Below, piece by piece: positions 22,833-34,055 of a stretch of 47,457 nt of DNA. Position 1 is the first letter of the stretch, and every line of letters starts with the position of its first letter. The position numbers and the translations under genes were made by a program. The DNA is from Saccoglossus kowalevskii (taxonomy: Eukaryota; Hemichordata; Enteropneusta; Harrimaniidae): NCBI RefSeq assembly GCF_000003605.2, contig NW_003115962.1:22113-69569 (forward strand), given 5' to 3'. The notes below the pieces were generated by a model. That model saw nothing but the letters and a program-made list of their open reading frames with translations, ran no database searches and was not told the origin of the DNA.

Positions 22833-23660
22833 AAATCTATCGTTATCAAAATACCGACTTTTCAGAGGGGAATATAGCGTTGAGATAGCCTTACCCGACC
22901 ATCATCTATTGTGTACAGTACATCATTAAGCCTGGAATTACTCCCAAAATACTTTCGCGTTTGTTGAATTTCAACGCTGTGACTTTCGTCTTGTTTTTAC
23001 GCTCAATGCCACTAATAATGCGGGATCTCGCAGTGAACTTGACGGAAAATGGCCTACTTCTACGCCACTTTAACTAGTTTAATCCAACGTACCACAGAGT
23101 ACGTCAATAATAATTTCAGTTTTACACGTGCTATTTTTCATACTTGTCGTAATCAGTATAATTTATGGAACCCGAATTCTGTCCTATTTAGTGCCAGATT
23201 GTGCTGAAATTCCAGATCCGTCGCACAATTAAGTTCATCGTGAACCAGATCACGTTTAGTATCAGAGACCGATCACGCCGAGCACTCATATAGTCACAAT
23301 TTTCTCAATATGGGCAAGAACGATGGAATTATCAAGGCTCAGACCAGTAAAAGAATTGGTGGTCTGAGGTCGTGGCGTGATAGAGGGTCTGTGGTTTGAT
23401 GATGTGTCATACTGTAGTGCTTCGATTCAGCTGACCAAAAGACATGCCAAATATAGGGACGGTTGCGGGTTTGGGTATTTGCGGCAACACCCGACACTCC
23501 CGGGCCGTCTCCGAGGTGCACCACCGCGTGTTAATGACGTGGGTCAATTTTATTTCAACCCCCGGCATACCAGTAACTTACACACATACTCATACGTTTT
23601 TGAGAAATGTATAGCCTGCGATAAGACATATACCAAACAATGCTTTTACTGTAACAGAAA
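22833..23660 (+). other. intron 1, element terminus only
   Basis: GGGATCTCGCAGTGAAC and then CGGAAAATGGCC followed by TA, at about 23021-23053, looks like the right end of a TA-flanked M5-type element. The matching left end was not found. Nothing else is recognisable, and the small frames at 23339-23679 overlap on opposite strands. Confidence 0.4.
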
Positions 23661-23663
23661 ATG

Positions 23664-25260
23664 TTATAGCACGCCGTGAACTCGTGGGAATAAGTACAAA
23701 AGACAGAACTCGGTTCTAGATAAGTATCACGAATGTTTCACTAATACACATAAATCATTATGAATAATATTTTGTCCATCTCATCGGTGATGATATTTAT
23801 TTGTTTTATGACAACTTTATATCTTATCTATTTATGCATTCATAACGGATGATAACAGCGGATCAATATTTGTCATATCTAGATTCGGAATTATTTTATT
23901 CAAAAATACACATAAATCATTATGAATAATATTTTATCCATCTCATCAGTGATGATATTTATTTGTTTTATGACAACTTCATATCTTATCTATTTATGCA
24001 TTCATAACGGATGATAACAGCGTATCTATATTTGACATATCTAGATCGCCATTTTTTATTTTGAATTGTGGCTTCAACCAGTGCAGCGACGACAGCACAC
24101 ATTGCTGGGTTGTATGACGTCATTCGAGTCACCCACCTCTCATTCTCATTCACTATTTGTGAAAGGTGTGCACGAACTCAATAACACGTTTTAAAAAGTA
24201 AATAACGAACTCGTAATTTAACAACTGGTCCGAACATACATGGTTAGCGGATTAATATGGATTAATATGGATCACCTAATTCGGTCACATGGTATGGGTG
24301 TCCGAGTACGTCAAGCGATCTGCTGTCTTGTTAGTAATCACTGAAATTTCCCCTAGATATTATCTATGACACCACTGCATGGCAGGTAAATGTGGGATTT
24401 GAAAAAATGCAAAATCCTGAAAATGTTGTATTCGTTTGGATCATTTGTTGTATGTATGGTGACCGCGTGCGCCACGATGAACCACCTGCGAACGAGCCTG
24501 ACTTTGCTGACGTACTCTGATGACAGGTATCACGTGCTACAGAAACCAGCAAATGGCGCCGCAGGAACAGTTTTTCAACAACAGTTCAGAAAGTTTCTAA
24601 AGCTATATGCGGTGTAATGCGCATGTGCAGTTTATTAATTTGACAACCATTTTGCGCTAAAGTTGGACTGTTCTGTCAAATATAATCACCTAATAGTACA
24701 ACTAGTTTTATTAAAGCTGCAATGACTGTAAAAATATTGCGATAAATCATTTTACAATAATTTTACTGTCCTGTTTTCGTCTGGCTCAGCGCAAAGTGTG
24801 TTTTTAAATTCAACTTACGGCTTTATGTCAGCTTTATATTGAGATACTACGTGACACCTGTGACTGGTGCATTTTGTATATAATCCGGCAATTCGCGCAA
24901 CGTCGTCTAAAAAAATGTGGGTTTTTTGGTTCTTGTTTTTTTTTGGCAAGACGTTCAGACCAGCATGGTCACCCCGCTAATGACGTGAAAATTAGGCTCA
25001 TGACGTTGTCTCTTTCGTATACTAGTACTTCTTTTTCGCTCACGGCTCTCTGCAAGTGACTTGGTGACATTATCGTTCATAAATCGAGGCGAGGGGTCGT
25101 TTCGCAGAGTTGGTAATTTAGAGGATCATACCTTACGGGATGGCAAGGCCTTACTGTAAAGCTCACATAAATTTAAGCAGATTATAAAATGACCAGACTT
25201 TTATATCTGAACGCAGCGTTGTAGTGACAATGTTTAGCCAAATATTTCGGGTTATCTCGG
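23664..25260 (+). repeat. segmental repeat, copy A
   Basis: Copy A of a diverged direct duplication. The order is AGCACGCCGTGAA, GAACTCGGTTCTAGATAAG, the M6 repeat (here internally doubled, at about 23750-23893 and 23905-24045), TTTGTGAAAGGTGTGCACGAAC, then an M4-like terminus CTGCGAACGAG at about 24486. After that come AGAAACCAGCAAA, GCGCATGTGCAGTT, ATTAAAGC, GATAAATCATTT and AATTCGCGCAACGTCGTCTA, then AAATCGAGGCGAGGGGTCG. Copy B at 25270 repeats most of this order and copy C at 27650 repeats the last parts. There are no genes within. Confidence 0.7.
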
Positions 25261-25269
25261 CTGTCACGG

Positions 25270-26350
25270 AAAGCGTGATAGCACGCCGTGAAATCGTGGG
25301 AATAAGTTCAAAATATAGAACTCGGTTCTAGATAAGTATCACGAATGTTTCAATAATATGCATACATCATTATGAATCATATTCCGTCTCATCGGTTATG
25401 ATATTTATTTGTTTTTATGACAACTTCATATCTTATCTATTTATGCATTCATAACGCATGATAACAGCGGATCAATATTTGTCATATCTAGATTCGCCGT
25501 ATTCGGAATGATTTTATTTAGAATTGTGGCTCCAACCAGTGCAGCGACAACAGAAAACATTGCGGGTTCTATGAGGTCATTCCAGTCGTTCACCTCTCAT
25601 TTCCGTCCACTATTTGTGAAATATGTGCACGAACATAGTGACACGTCTTAAAAAGTAAAAGAATCAAAGACATGTTGCAGAATCTACTGGTTCCAACAGG
25701 CATGGCTAGCTGATTCATAGCCCCTCCTCCTTTTCGGTAAATTCACACGATTTGTGGGTTCCCGTATCACGTGGTATTTTTGTCTGAACAGCCTCGTTCG
25801 CAGCCAGTCGTGCAATCATCGTTCTCCAAATTTCTTTCTATCACACGACTGCATGCTTTTTTTATTTGAAACGCGGGACGATGATCTTGCGCGCAGTGAA
25901 CTGCGAACGAGGCTAGAAATTATTTACGTAATCGCACATAATATCACGCGCTCTAGAAACCAGCAAACGTGTCTATTGAGATGGCGGCGCGAGAAAAGAG
26001 TGTCACAATAGTTGTCACAGGTCGGTATATGCGGTATATTGCGCATGTGCAGTTAATTATTTTTATAGGCATTTGCGATGAAGTTACGATTTTCTGTCAA
26101 CTGTATAAAAGCAATCAAGTTTTATTAAAGCCTAAAAAATATTATGATAAATCATTTCACAATAATTTTATAGTTCTGTTTTTGATTTGTTTTAATGTAA
26201 TTTACGACTTTATATTGGCTTCATATTTGGACACTATGTGACAACTGTTCTTGCAACTCGTGTAACGCCGTCTACAAAATAGCGTTTTATTTTGCCCAAT
26301 TATTGAAAGACGTCCGCAGAATCGCGTCATCGCTACCATGATCGCGGCGA
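25270..26350 (+). repeat. segmental repeat, copy B
   Basis: Repeats copy A from AGCACGCCGTGAA and GAACTCGGTTCTAGATAAG through a single M6 unit (about 25355-25505), GTGCAGCGACAACAG, TTTGTGAAATATGTGCACGAAC, the M4 element (25790-25914), AGAAACCAGCAAACG, GCGCATGTGCAGTT, ATTAAAGCC, GATAAATCATTTCACAATAA and AACTCGTGTAACGCCGTCTA. It lies directly downstream of copy A, which suggests an old tandem duplication, by eye roughly a quarter diverged. The frames inside it have no motif. Confidence 0.7.
25790..25914. mobile_element. M4 element with perfect 14-bp terminal inverted repeats
   Basis: AGCCTCGTTCGCAG at 25790-25803 is exactly mirrored by CTGCGAACGAGGCT at 25901-25914. Related units at 27681 and 31362 have the same ends with variable interiors, and copy A of the segmental repeat keeps the right end. 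No clear target duplication was seen. It is probably a short non-autonomous DNA element. Confidence 0.65.
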
Positions 26351-26493
26351 AGGTTGAATGGGAATCAAGAGTTCCGTCCGCTCGGACAGCGAAACTTCTT
26401 TTTTGTAGCCCGGAATTTTCTATAATTTTATTTTATTATCCTCTTCAGCGGCTTCCTTTTCCGTCAAGCTGTTGGTTCAACATGTATCTTTAA

Positions 26494-26650
26494 AGCAGAG
26501 GAGTCATCACCTGCGCATGCGTCAGATGGCCATAGCGTGTCATTGCTTACAAACAAGCGTCTACCCATGAGCCTTTGCGTTCTAAGCGTGTGTTGTTATC
26601 GTCGCTTGGGACTTAATTCCCGCGCGTGCGCAGGTGTCGACCCTCCCGCT
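26494..26650 (+). mobile_element. M2 element, 157 bp, TTAA target duplication
   Basis: TTAA at 26490-26493 and 26651-26654 flank a unit from AGCAGAGGAG to CCCTCCCGCT. The inverted termini AGCAGAGGAGTCATCACCTG and CAGGTGTCGACCCTCCCGCT are about 30 bp with mismatches, and both run into GCGCATGCG or GCGCGTGCG. The internal phrases match the copies at 9038 and 12099. This is the fullest copy in the window. Confidence 0.8.
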
Positions 26651-26654
26651 TTAA

Positions 26655-27675
26655 TTTCTAAGTTTGAAACTATTATTGTATATAGGTCTTGTCTTGATCA
26701 TCTGCGACGGCCATTAAATAAATGCTGTCACACAACTACAATACAACAATGCTACAGCATAGTCACTGTCGTGTATGGCTCTTATGTGATTGGTGGCAGT
26801 AGTCATGGTTACTAAAGGCGTTAGTATGTTTCGCGGACCCTTGGGCAAAGCCATATGACTTGCCATACAGATCTGTGACAGAATCTTGGGAAGATTTCAC
26901 CTGGCGATTGACCTGTGACCTCATAACTATAAAATAATATACTAGTACAGATATCAAAGCAAATGGCGATATGTCAACACTGTACACTTCACATTGACAT
27001 TGTAAGAGATATGTACAACACGTGTTTTGAAATAATCATATTTTTGGTTTGTTTTTTAATAAACACGAACTCCCTCGTTCCGGCCTCTTAATGTTCCTTT
27101 CCCATAATATCTCATAACTTCCGGACAAGGGCTACAGTCGTCGCGTGCGCGCGTTCAAATTTCACGTAGCAGTCGGTGTTAGTAGATAAACACTAGTTTT
27201 CCCACAACTCAATGCGATCTTCTGATAAAAATCACAAGTAAATCACCTAACAATTACCTAATTAAAGCTTGGAAACGTCTCAGTTTGTACTCGTTGATCT
27301 GCACAACAGTCAAAGTCGCTATATTTGTTTATATTAGACCCATATATATCGCGCATGCGTGGCAAGACTTCCGCCTTTTAAAGGCACAGACACAATTCAA
27401 ACGGATTGTATACGTCGCTATGAGTCCCATATCGAACACAACGCCATGTGATGACTATAGAATTTCACTAACACCACGCGATACATGACAGAACAAATGA
27501 TCTTGCATGGCAATCCTATAGGATTGTATGCACTTTAATTTGTTTTTAGAATTTGCCTATGCCTTGCGTCATCGCATTACATTCTGGATAACGGAAATAA
27601 CAACAGTAGACGACTTAATTGTGTGTTGCAATGTCAGGTGGTAATGTTATCCAAGTACATGTACCCCCAAATAAC
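26655..27675 (+). other. intron 1 with two M1 relics
   Basis: Relic one, about 27128-27235, begins GGGCTACAGTCGTCGCG and continues with GATAAACACTAGTTTTCCCAC, resembling the partial copy at 43284. Relic two, about 27379-27465, contains GTATACGTCGCTATGAGTCC and ATATCGAAC and matches the right half of M1 in the orientation of the copy at 5409. Otherwise no gene or RNA is seen. Confidence 0.5.
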
Positions 27676-27680
27676 CCGCC

Positions 27681-27869
27681 GCCTCGTTCGCAGCCTGTCG
27701 TGTAGTAATCATTAAAATCGTCCCCAAATATCTATCCAACAAACCACTGCAGATAAATATTTGAATTGAAACAGCGAAACCCTGAAAGTTGCATGTGTTT
27801 GGTTCATTTGCTTATATACGCGACGGACACGATGACCGTGTGCGTCATGAGCTAAATGCGAACGCGCCT
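27681..27869. mobile_element. M4 element
   Basis: The left end, GCCTCGTTCGCAGCC, is mirrored by ATGCGAACGCGCC at the right. The interior shares AATCATTAAAATCGTCC, CCACTGCA and GATGACCGTGTGCG with the region at 24355-24500 of copy A. Borders are less exact than for the copy at 25790. Confidence 0.55.
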
Positions 27870-28130
27870 ACAAGTGGATGACGTAATCGGAATAAATATC
27901 ACGCGCTCTCAGAACCCGCAACTTTTCTCCCGACAAGCTGATAAATCAGCACTCACCGAAAATACTGATTCAGTTTTGCAATGAAAGTTATCGCTCAATA
28001 AAAATCGTTTGAGCGAAAATATTTGTTTTGCTGTTGTCGGTTTGCAACCTTATGAACACTTTCGTTTTATCGTTTGAATCTGCAAACCATCTACGACCTA
28101 CAGTGACATCTATATGAAAAAAACACTTAA

Positions 28131-28255
28131 AGGGCGGCAGTCTTCGGGTCACGTCCCGTTCGATATGGGACTCATAGCGACGTATACAACGCGTGTAAAA
28201 TACATTGTTTATTTACATGAAATTCGAACATGCGCTGCGCGACGACCACCGCGCT
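28131..28255 (+). mobile_element. M1 element, 125 bp
   Basis: AGGGCGGCAGTCTTCGG to GACCACCGCGCT, 125 bp. It is preceded by TTAA (28127-28130) and followed by TTGA (28256-28259), a one-base decay of the duplicate. It is inserted within copy C of the segmental repeat and is absent at the equivalent place in copies A and B, so it landed after the duplication. Confidence 0.85.
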
Positions 28256-28860
28256 TTGACTGATTAACTCTACTCATGTAACCCATTATTTAGCCCATTT
28301 ATTGTCGTTTATCTACTCTTTACCTCGTCTCTATTGTTCTAACTACGGCTTCTCATTCCCGTATTGACAGTTAACACTAGAATTGAACAGTTTCGTCGTT
28401 GGAAAATAAATCAACAGATAATGTAAATCTCACGTAAATCGAGGTGAGGTATCGTTTCAATGTGTTAGGAATTTAGTAGAGGACCATCCCTTACGTGAAT
28501 AAAGTTAACGGCGATGGTAAGGCCTCGGTGTAAATATAACTTTATGCAGATAAAATGGCCAAACTTTGCAACTAATACGGGTCACGGATGGAGTTAGATA
28601 GCTAATTCAACTTTGGTGGAGTTCGGAATCGACGACTTCAACCATAGCAGGTAGAACACCTGTCAAGTATGAAATTGATGGATTCGATTAGTGCATCTAT
28701 ACAAATTGAACACAATCAAGCCATGGCTTTATTTTACTAAATTGCTATCAAATTATTGGTGACAAAATGACAAAGCGTTCACAGCACCGTTTCGTGTTTA
28801 TGAATTAACTGGTAAGTCTAAACGCAGTGTCGTGGTGACACTGTTTGATGAATAATTTGC

Positions 28861-29645
28861 TTTTATTCCGCCGGTTTGCTGTGTCATATATCGATAAATG
28901 TACATTTTGTCGCGAGTTACAATAATAAACCATAAGGCCCCGCGATGGGTTGCAAGATTCCATCAACAATGACGTGTTTATAATTCTAAACTCAACCCAA
29001 ATCATACAAAACTAGCTTTCCCATGTTGTGTGTGCGTTTAACTGCCAATGACGAGTTAATCTAACTAATATATGACCATATATGGTAGTACTACAACATA
29101 TAGTTCCACATACTACTAACACCGACTCAATCTCCCAGGCAGAGTTCTATTTCTACAAATATATACTTTCATTGATCTAACTGCAAGGAACTCTGGGAAG
29201 GAGAATGACACCGACTGCACTGCTACGTTAAATTCGAACGCGCGCTGCTGGTTCCCGGCGTCCCTTGCGAATGTAACGGACATTGCAATTACCAGTGTGT
29301 TATTGTTGCATACACGGTTACCAAGCCACAGAAAACTATAGAGAAAAATTGACCGACATCGTTTCTTTCACCATTTATCATCTGATTGGTAAATAAACCC
29401 GTGATGTCGTGCGAAGACGTGCTCGAGTGTCGGTTGCCAGGTATTCGCGTACAGTGTTTGGTAATTCGTGATAAGAAAATCGATCAATTATCTCATCACG
29501 TGACCCCGAAGTGTGTCATATTTGTTGTCGTTGGGTGTGAACTTTGCATCTAGATGTACACAGTATGATGTACGTTATGAATTATAACTGATATGACTCT
29601 CAAGTAGGGGTGACCCAGTTGAACACATCGGTGGTTGGTACGGTG
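28861..29645 (+). other. intron 1, no gene seen
   Basis: A faint M1-like phrase (ATTCGAACGCGCGCTGC) at about 29231-29247 may be a relic. GACCATATATGGT at about 29073 is a small palindrome. Nothing else is supported. Confidence 0.4.
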
Positions 29646-29649
29646 GATG

Positions 29650-30060
29650 TTTTTTTTTTAAAGATGTTTATTCGGGAGATATGATTACATATATCAGCCC
29701 TCTCCCAGCTCCCTATATCCTAAACATGCATTCGAATATACGTTTCTCGCAACTTTCTCGAGACATCCTGTTTTTATTATAAAATTGTTTATATATTTTT
29801 CAATCCGGAAAACACCAGTGAAAACTTGTAGGCACTCATGAGACACAAATGCATTACTTGCAATTACAACAACCCATTTCGTACACATGAGATCAATTTT
29901 CAAAACAATACAAAGAACGGCGAAGGGTACTATGTGACCTTCAATGTGATATCTACAAATCATATCTGATGCTATACTATGGCAGATTTCGTAGTTAAAC
30001 CACGGGGTGGGAGTGCGTGTGTGAGTCTGGGGATGGGGGTGGGCGGGGGTGGTCAATTAG
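29650..30060 (-). pseudogene. possible retrocopy or transcript 3' end, minus strand
   Basis: Read on the minus strand, an open frame ends near 29694. It is followed by AATAAA (29667-29672), seven bases, and a run of ten to eleven A (29650-29660). That is the signature of a reverse-transcribed polyadenylated RNA, or of a true transcript end. The open frame (about 120 codons, 29694-30056) has a Pro/Thr/His-rich start from a GT-rich tract and shows no domain I recognise. It could also be chance sequence. It lies inside intron 1 of the plus-strand gene. Confidence 0.3.
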
Positions 30061-31360
30061 ACTAATTCTGTCTATCGCAAAATAAATAGCCGCCCTATGA
30101 CAATTAATACTTTTAAACCGTCGAAATATTCCATTTTTGGCCAACCATGGCGATATTATCCCTATAGTACGAATATAAACATCCAATTAGAAGCCCCGTA
30201 GTAATCGACGTCAATGTAAATAGTTCCGAGTCGATGGCGCCTTTCAATCGCATGATCAATTAGTCAAATTTACAACACAATAAAAACTTTTTTCATATTT
30301 TTCCAACAAATTTGATCAAGACTTGTAACCAATGAGAAAGCATGTCAATTTAAATTAACAAAGAAATTATTGAAAAATGGGTTACAGACAATTTGCATAC
30401 ATGTGCATAGACTGCTGGGAACGACACGTGACCGATATTTCACTTTCATCAAAAGTGCGCGCGGCAATGCATCCATTCTAAAAAGGACGGAAGAAAATAA
30501 CTTTCCATGTCGATAAAAGCTTCGCCAAATTTAATTCAGGTATTGTGGGAACACGTGGTTAAACACAAATAAAAATGGCCCGCGATGCGCCGCATACGAT
30601 GAGTGTAAATTTCTTTGCTTTTTAAAACAAAATCCGAGCGCGCGCTGCACGACGACTTAGCTTCGATAGACTTCGGTCCTCGATCCAAAAAAAAAAAAAC
30701 ACAGTCCTTACCGACAGATGTGGATGGGCACGTTATCTGATCAATTGATCGGCGTCTTCAAGAGATATTATTAATCCTGAGTGCATGACAAACTATTACA
30801 AGATAATAACTATTTAGATATTAATAAAATGTGACAATTTGAACATGTTTAGATGATAGGCTGCGTAAAGACAATATTTATCTCTTAAATATGATGAATG
30901 GCACGCGCCTGCCAAACCGTGTTGCATGGTGGGTAAAAATCTACGGTTTTTCACCGCGAGAGTTCACATAGCGGACTTCCATCCATGGCCGCGGATGTTT
31001 TCATTGTGAATTTGTCTGGTGTTGGCGCTTCAGTGTTTATGGCCGTTCTGTGTTCTAAGACAGTGAAGGCAGTTTTTTTCAGTATTTGTTCGCAGATTTT
31101 GTTTTCTATATCAATCGACGTATTGGTGATATAGAATTGAGTTAAACATGTTTGTTTACTACAATAACGTAGTACCGCAGGCCAAAGTTGATAGTCGAAC
31201 CCTGCTAAAAAGTTCAACCTTATAAAACCCAATGACGACATATATCCCTAAGCAATAATTGTAGTGACTCATTGCCAGACAGTGTCAATCATATATTGGA
31301 ATATACAATGTACCATTTGCAGGTTTCTAATGTCCGACGGAAAGCGTTAGGTAGGCAAGT
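30061..31360 (+). other. intron 1, no gene seen
   Basis: An M1-like phrase (GAGCGCGCGCTGCACGACGAC) at about 30637-30657 is a probable relic. An A12 run lies at about 30689-30700. The minus-strand frame at 30951-31241 has no motif. Confidence 0.4.
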
Positions 31361-31361
31361 T

Positions 31362-31555
31362 AGGCTCGTTCGCAGTTAGTTCATGACTCGCGCGTACAGA
31401 CAAATAAGCCAAATAAATGCAACTTGTTCAGGATTGCGCGATGTTTCAAATCAAACATTCTACCCTCCACGCAGTGATATGATGTGATAGATATTTTTGA
31501 GAATATTTGGAGAACAAATCCATTGTGTATTGCACGACTGGTTGCGAACGAGGTT
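31362..31555. mobile_element. M4 element, 194 bp
   Basis: AGGCTCGTTCGCAG at 31362-31375 is mirrored by TTGCGAACGAGGTT at 31542-31555. The adjacent inner phrase GTGTATTGCACGACTGG at the right end resembles the complement of CAGTCGTGCAATCATCG in the copy at 25790. The interior is otherwise different from the shorter copies. It lies in intron 1. Confidence 0.6.
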
Positions 31556-32820
31556 GTATGAAGTACTCGGACGAAACACTCCGTGATATTGAAACCTGTA
31601 AGTTGTTCATTGACTTATACAACGGCAAGACAATGATAACAGGTGAAATTTGCTACTTCTATGCATGCGTTATATTTATTTATATGATTCAGCTAAATTG
31701 GACAAATTCGCATAGCAACTGTCTCTACTGTTATACTGCCGAAATTGTTATATAATGACTTTGTGTGCCTGAATCGTCGTCGCCTGTTGAAGTTGAATAA
31801 AATTGGATTCTTACATTCATAGATCTCGAATGAGTACGTGCGCCAACTCGATATCCCGTTCTGCATCTGTAAAACAGCCTTCTCGTCAGTGTTCTGAAAA
31901 TCGCACACATTTCCCATTGAAACGAGCGTGTTTTGGAGATTGTCACTACTAGTATCGATAGGTTTGAATAGCGCTGAATTCGGTGTGACTGTATCGCTTA
32001 AATTAACACGCACACAATGTATTTAATTTCTGTATGAAGTTGAAAACTATTTTGATATCTTGAATTGCAACATCAACATTGTATCCACCAATAGCAACCA
32101 GTAGCAAGACAGCTGACAAATTAGAACGTAGAAATAGTGTCTGGTTGTGTTTAAAGTGTACACATAATGCACCCATGTCTGTATGGGATTAGTGTACATT
32201 ACTGGTAAGATCGCAGCGTTGACAGCGATCACATCTATGTCTGGAGCAGTCTTATGTTTGTACAGGAATCGATATACATTTAGTGTATCAGATCTCTATG
32301 TGTGTCAGTGCTGGGTTGTCTGTGTAACACACATGTGTACTTACATAACACGTTGAAATTTAAACAACACGAGTTCGTGTTCAAATATCAATACTTTGAC
32401 AGTTTAATTGCATTGGAGTGAAATCTAAAATATGTAAACTCTGACAGTTGTCAGAATTTACAAAACATTTGTTTAAAACGATTGATATCAAATGTCAACG
32501 TTCCCAGGGACCATCACGTCTGTTGGCATATTAACGTCATGTTATTCACTTTATTTACTTTCCTGTCTCTGATTTATTTATTTAATTTACATCAATTTCC
32601 ATTCTTCGACGAATAAACAAACAATGCTGCAAACACAGATGTAAATATTTTCACAAATCCGAACACTAAATATCGATTTACACACTATTTAATTGGCATA
32701 TATGTTTATTCTATTCAGTATTGACCTGTGTACAATTTATGAAAACAATGTTAGATTTACCAAGTGTGGACAGGCTACGGTGAAACGTTTATAAATCATT
32801 ACACTTTTTTTATTTTGCAG
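31556..32820 (+). other. end of intron 1
   Basis: Overlapping short frames on both strands, with no domain. The intron closes with a good pyrimidine tract (CACTTTTTTTATTTTGCAG) ending at 32820. Confidence 0.5.
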
Positions 32821-32877
32821 CTTTAACCGTTAGGTTTCTGACACGGAGATTTATTGGTGAATATGAAAACTCAGCAG
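32821..32877 (+). CDS. Ras-like small GTPase, exon 2 of 5
   Basis: A 57-base exon completing codon 58 and encoding residues 58-76, ALTVRFLTRRFIGEYENSA, plus one base of codon 77. This is helix alpha1 and switch I. LTRRFIGEY is a signature of the RERG/RASL11/RASL12 branch. The switch I threonine (Ras Thr35) is replaced by Ser in EYENS. The flanks are TTTTGCAG and GTATGT. The small phase 1/phase 1 exon is easy to miss from open frames alone. Confidence 0.85.
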
Positions 32878-34055
32878 GTATGTCACGTGACTTATCTCGT
32901 ATTGACGTCACATATAATGCTCGTATTGTACAGCCACGTGAGCGACATTGAATTAGGTTTCGGATCACTCCTTGATCGACCGTTCCTTATAAGGTGCGCC
33001 ATCTAGCGACGAATCGTTCTGTGACGTGTACCTACCACATTCCCGGAAGTAGCGAGACTGGATTGCAAAAATACTCTGCTTTGTCATTGCCGAAAATACA
33101 AACATGTCAGTTTGTTGATAGTTAATAGAAAGGAATTTTATTTTTGTGACGTCGATTGGTACAATATCACGCGTGCAAGTTTACACGCGTACAAGTTTAC
33201 GTTACACTCTAAACCCGCATGCGCGCGCATGCGAAACACCGTATTTCGACTTCCGGGAAAGTCGTCTATGGGACGCCGTTCATAGCGTCGTTGATCTGTA
33301 ACAGTCAATCCAAACAAATATATAACAATTTTTTTTACAGTTTCTCTGTATTGTAAACGACGAACGACTAAATAAATTTAAACAGAGTTGTCGAGTTGAA
33401 CGACATTGTTTATAGCCATTTAGTCATTTTAACGTCACAAAAGCGCTTCGTCGCTAGAGGGCGCAATTTACTGAGAAAATGACTTCAAACAGACGGTAGA
33501 GACATAATTGTCGATGAGTGCAATAAAAGTCAGAATGCATTATATTTATTTGGTATCTTGAAATAAATTGACTAGTTTGTGTGTCTGAGAATTTGAAATT
33601 CATACCCAATCGTTATACTAATCCACTGAGATTTAACTGGCTTCAAACAACTTTTGACCAAACATAGAAAAAACAGTTGATTATTTCGAATTATTCACAT
33701 TAGCATGACGACAATTTTTGTATTCGAATTTGCCCCTATTTGTTTACAAACAATCATTGTGCATTTTGTTTTTGCTTGCGAGCATTCTTTGTTCACGACA
33801 ATAGAGCATTTTCCCGGAGGTGGCGAGACTGGGGTGCAGAAAGACGCCTGCTTTTGTATCTTCGACATCCGCGAAAGTGGTCAATGAGCCCATTCAAGTT
33901 TTTCACACTGGGGATGAATAGAGGGCGTGCTTTCATATTGTCTCGCGCCCGTCTTGTAATCTGGTTATCATATGTGAACTTGCACCTACTTTGCTATTCT
34001 GTCGTTTGAAAAAAACTCACTTATTGTATCCATGGCAACATGGCTTTTATTTTAG
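32878..34055 (+). other. intron 2 with M5 copies
   Basis: A 1,178-bp intron. It contains the M5 element at 33035-33266, a shorter M5-like unit at about 33806-33885 (GCATTTTCCCGGAGG left end, GCGAAAGTGGTC right end), and a GAGGGCGC motif at about 33458. The plus-strand frames at 33705-34009 are in the M5 relic and are not coding. Confidence 0.6.
33035..33266. mobile_element. M5-family TA-flanked element
   Basis: TA at 33033-33034 and 33267-33268. The left end, CCACATTCCCGGAAGT, is mirrored by ACTTCCGGGAAAGTCGTC. The interior matches the copy at 10921, with the same ACACGCGTACAAGTTTACG and GCGCGCATGCGAAACACCG phrases and a short internal duplication of ACGCGTGCAAGTTTAC. It lies in intron 2. 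Confidence 0.7.

Larger units (their letters stand above)
27650..28860 (+). repeat. segmental repeat, partial copy C
   Basis: An M4-type unit at 27681-27869 is followed by GACGTAATCGG, ATCACGCGCTCTCAGAA and CCCGCAA, as in copy B. After a gap containing an M1 insertion (28131-28255), AAATCGAGGTGAGG, TTTAG-AGGACCAT, CCTTACG and GATGGTAAGGCCT (about 28436-28525) match the tail of copy A at 25082-25260. The AACGCAGTGTCGTGGTGACA near 28820 also matches copy A's end. The first third of copy A is missing here. Confidence 0.55.

Noticed and set aside
22413-22888. Proline/serine/leucine-rich frames (154 and 135 codons) and an Arg/Glu-rich minus-strand frame
   Set aside because: All arise from the polypyrimidine tract.
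32391-32470. Short palindromes such as AACACGA-GT-TCGTGTT (about 32367) and CTGACA-GT-TGTCAG (about 32442)
   Set aside because: Arms of 6-7 bp are expected by chance in a window of this size.
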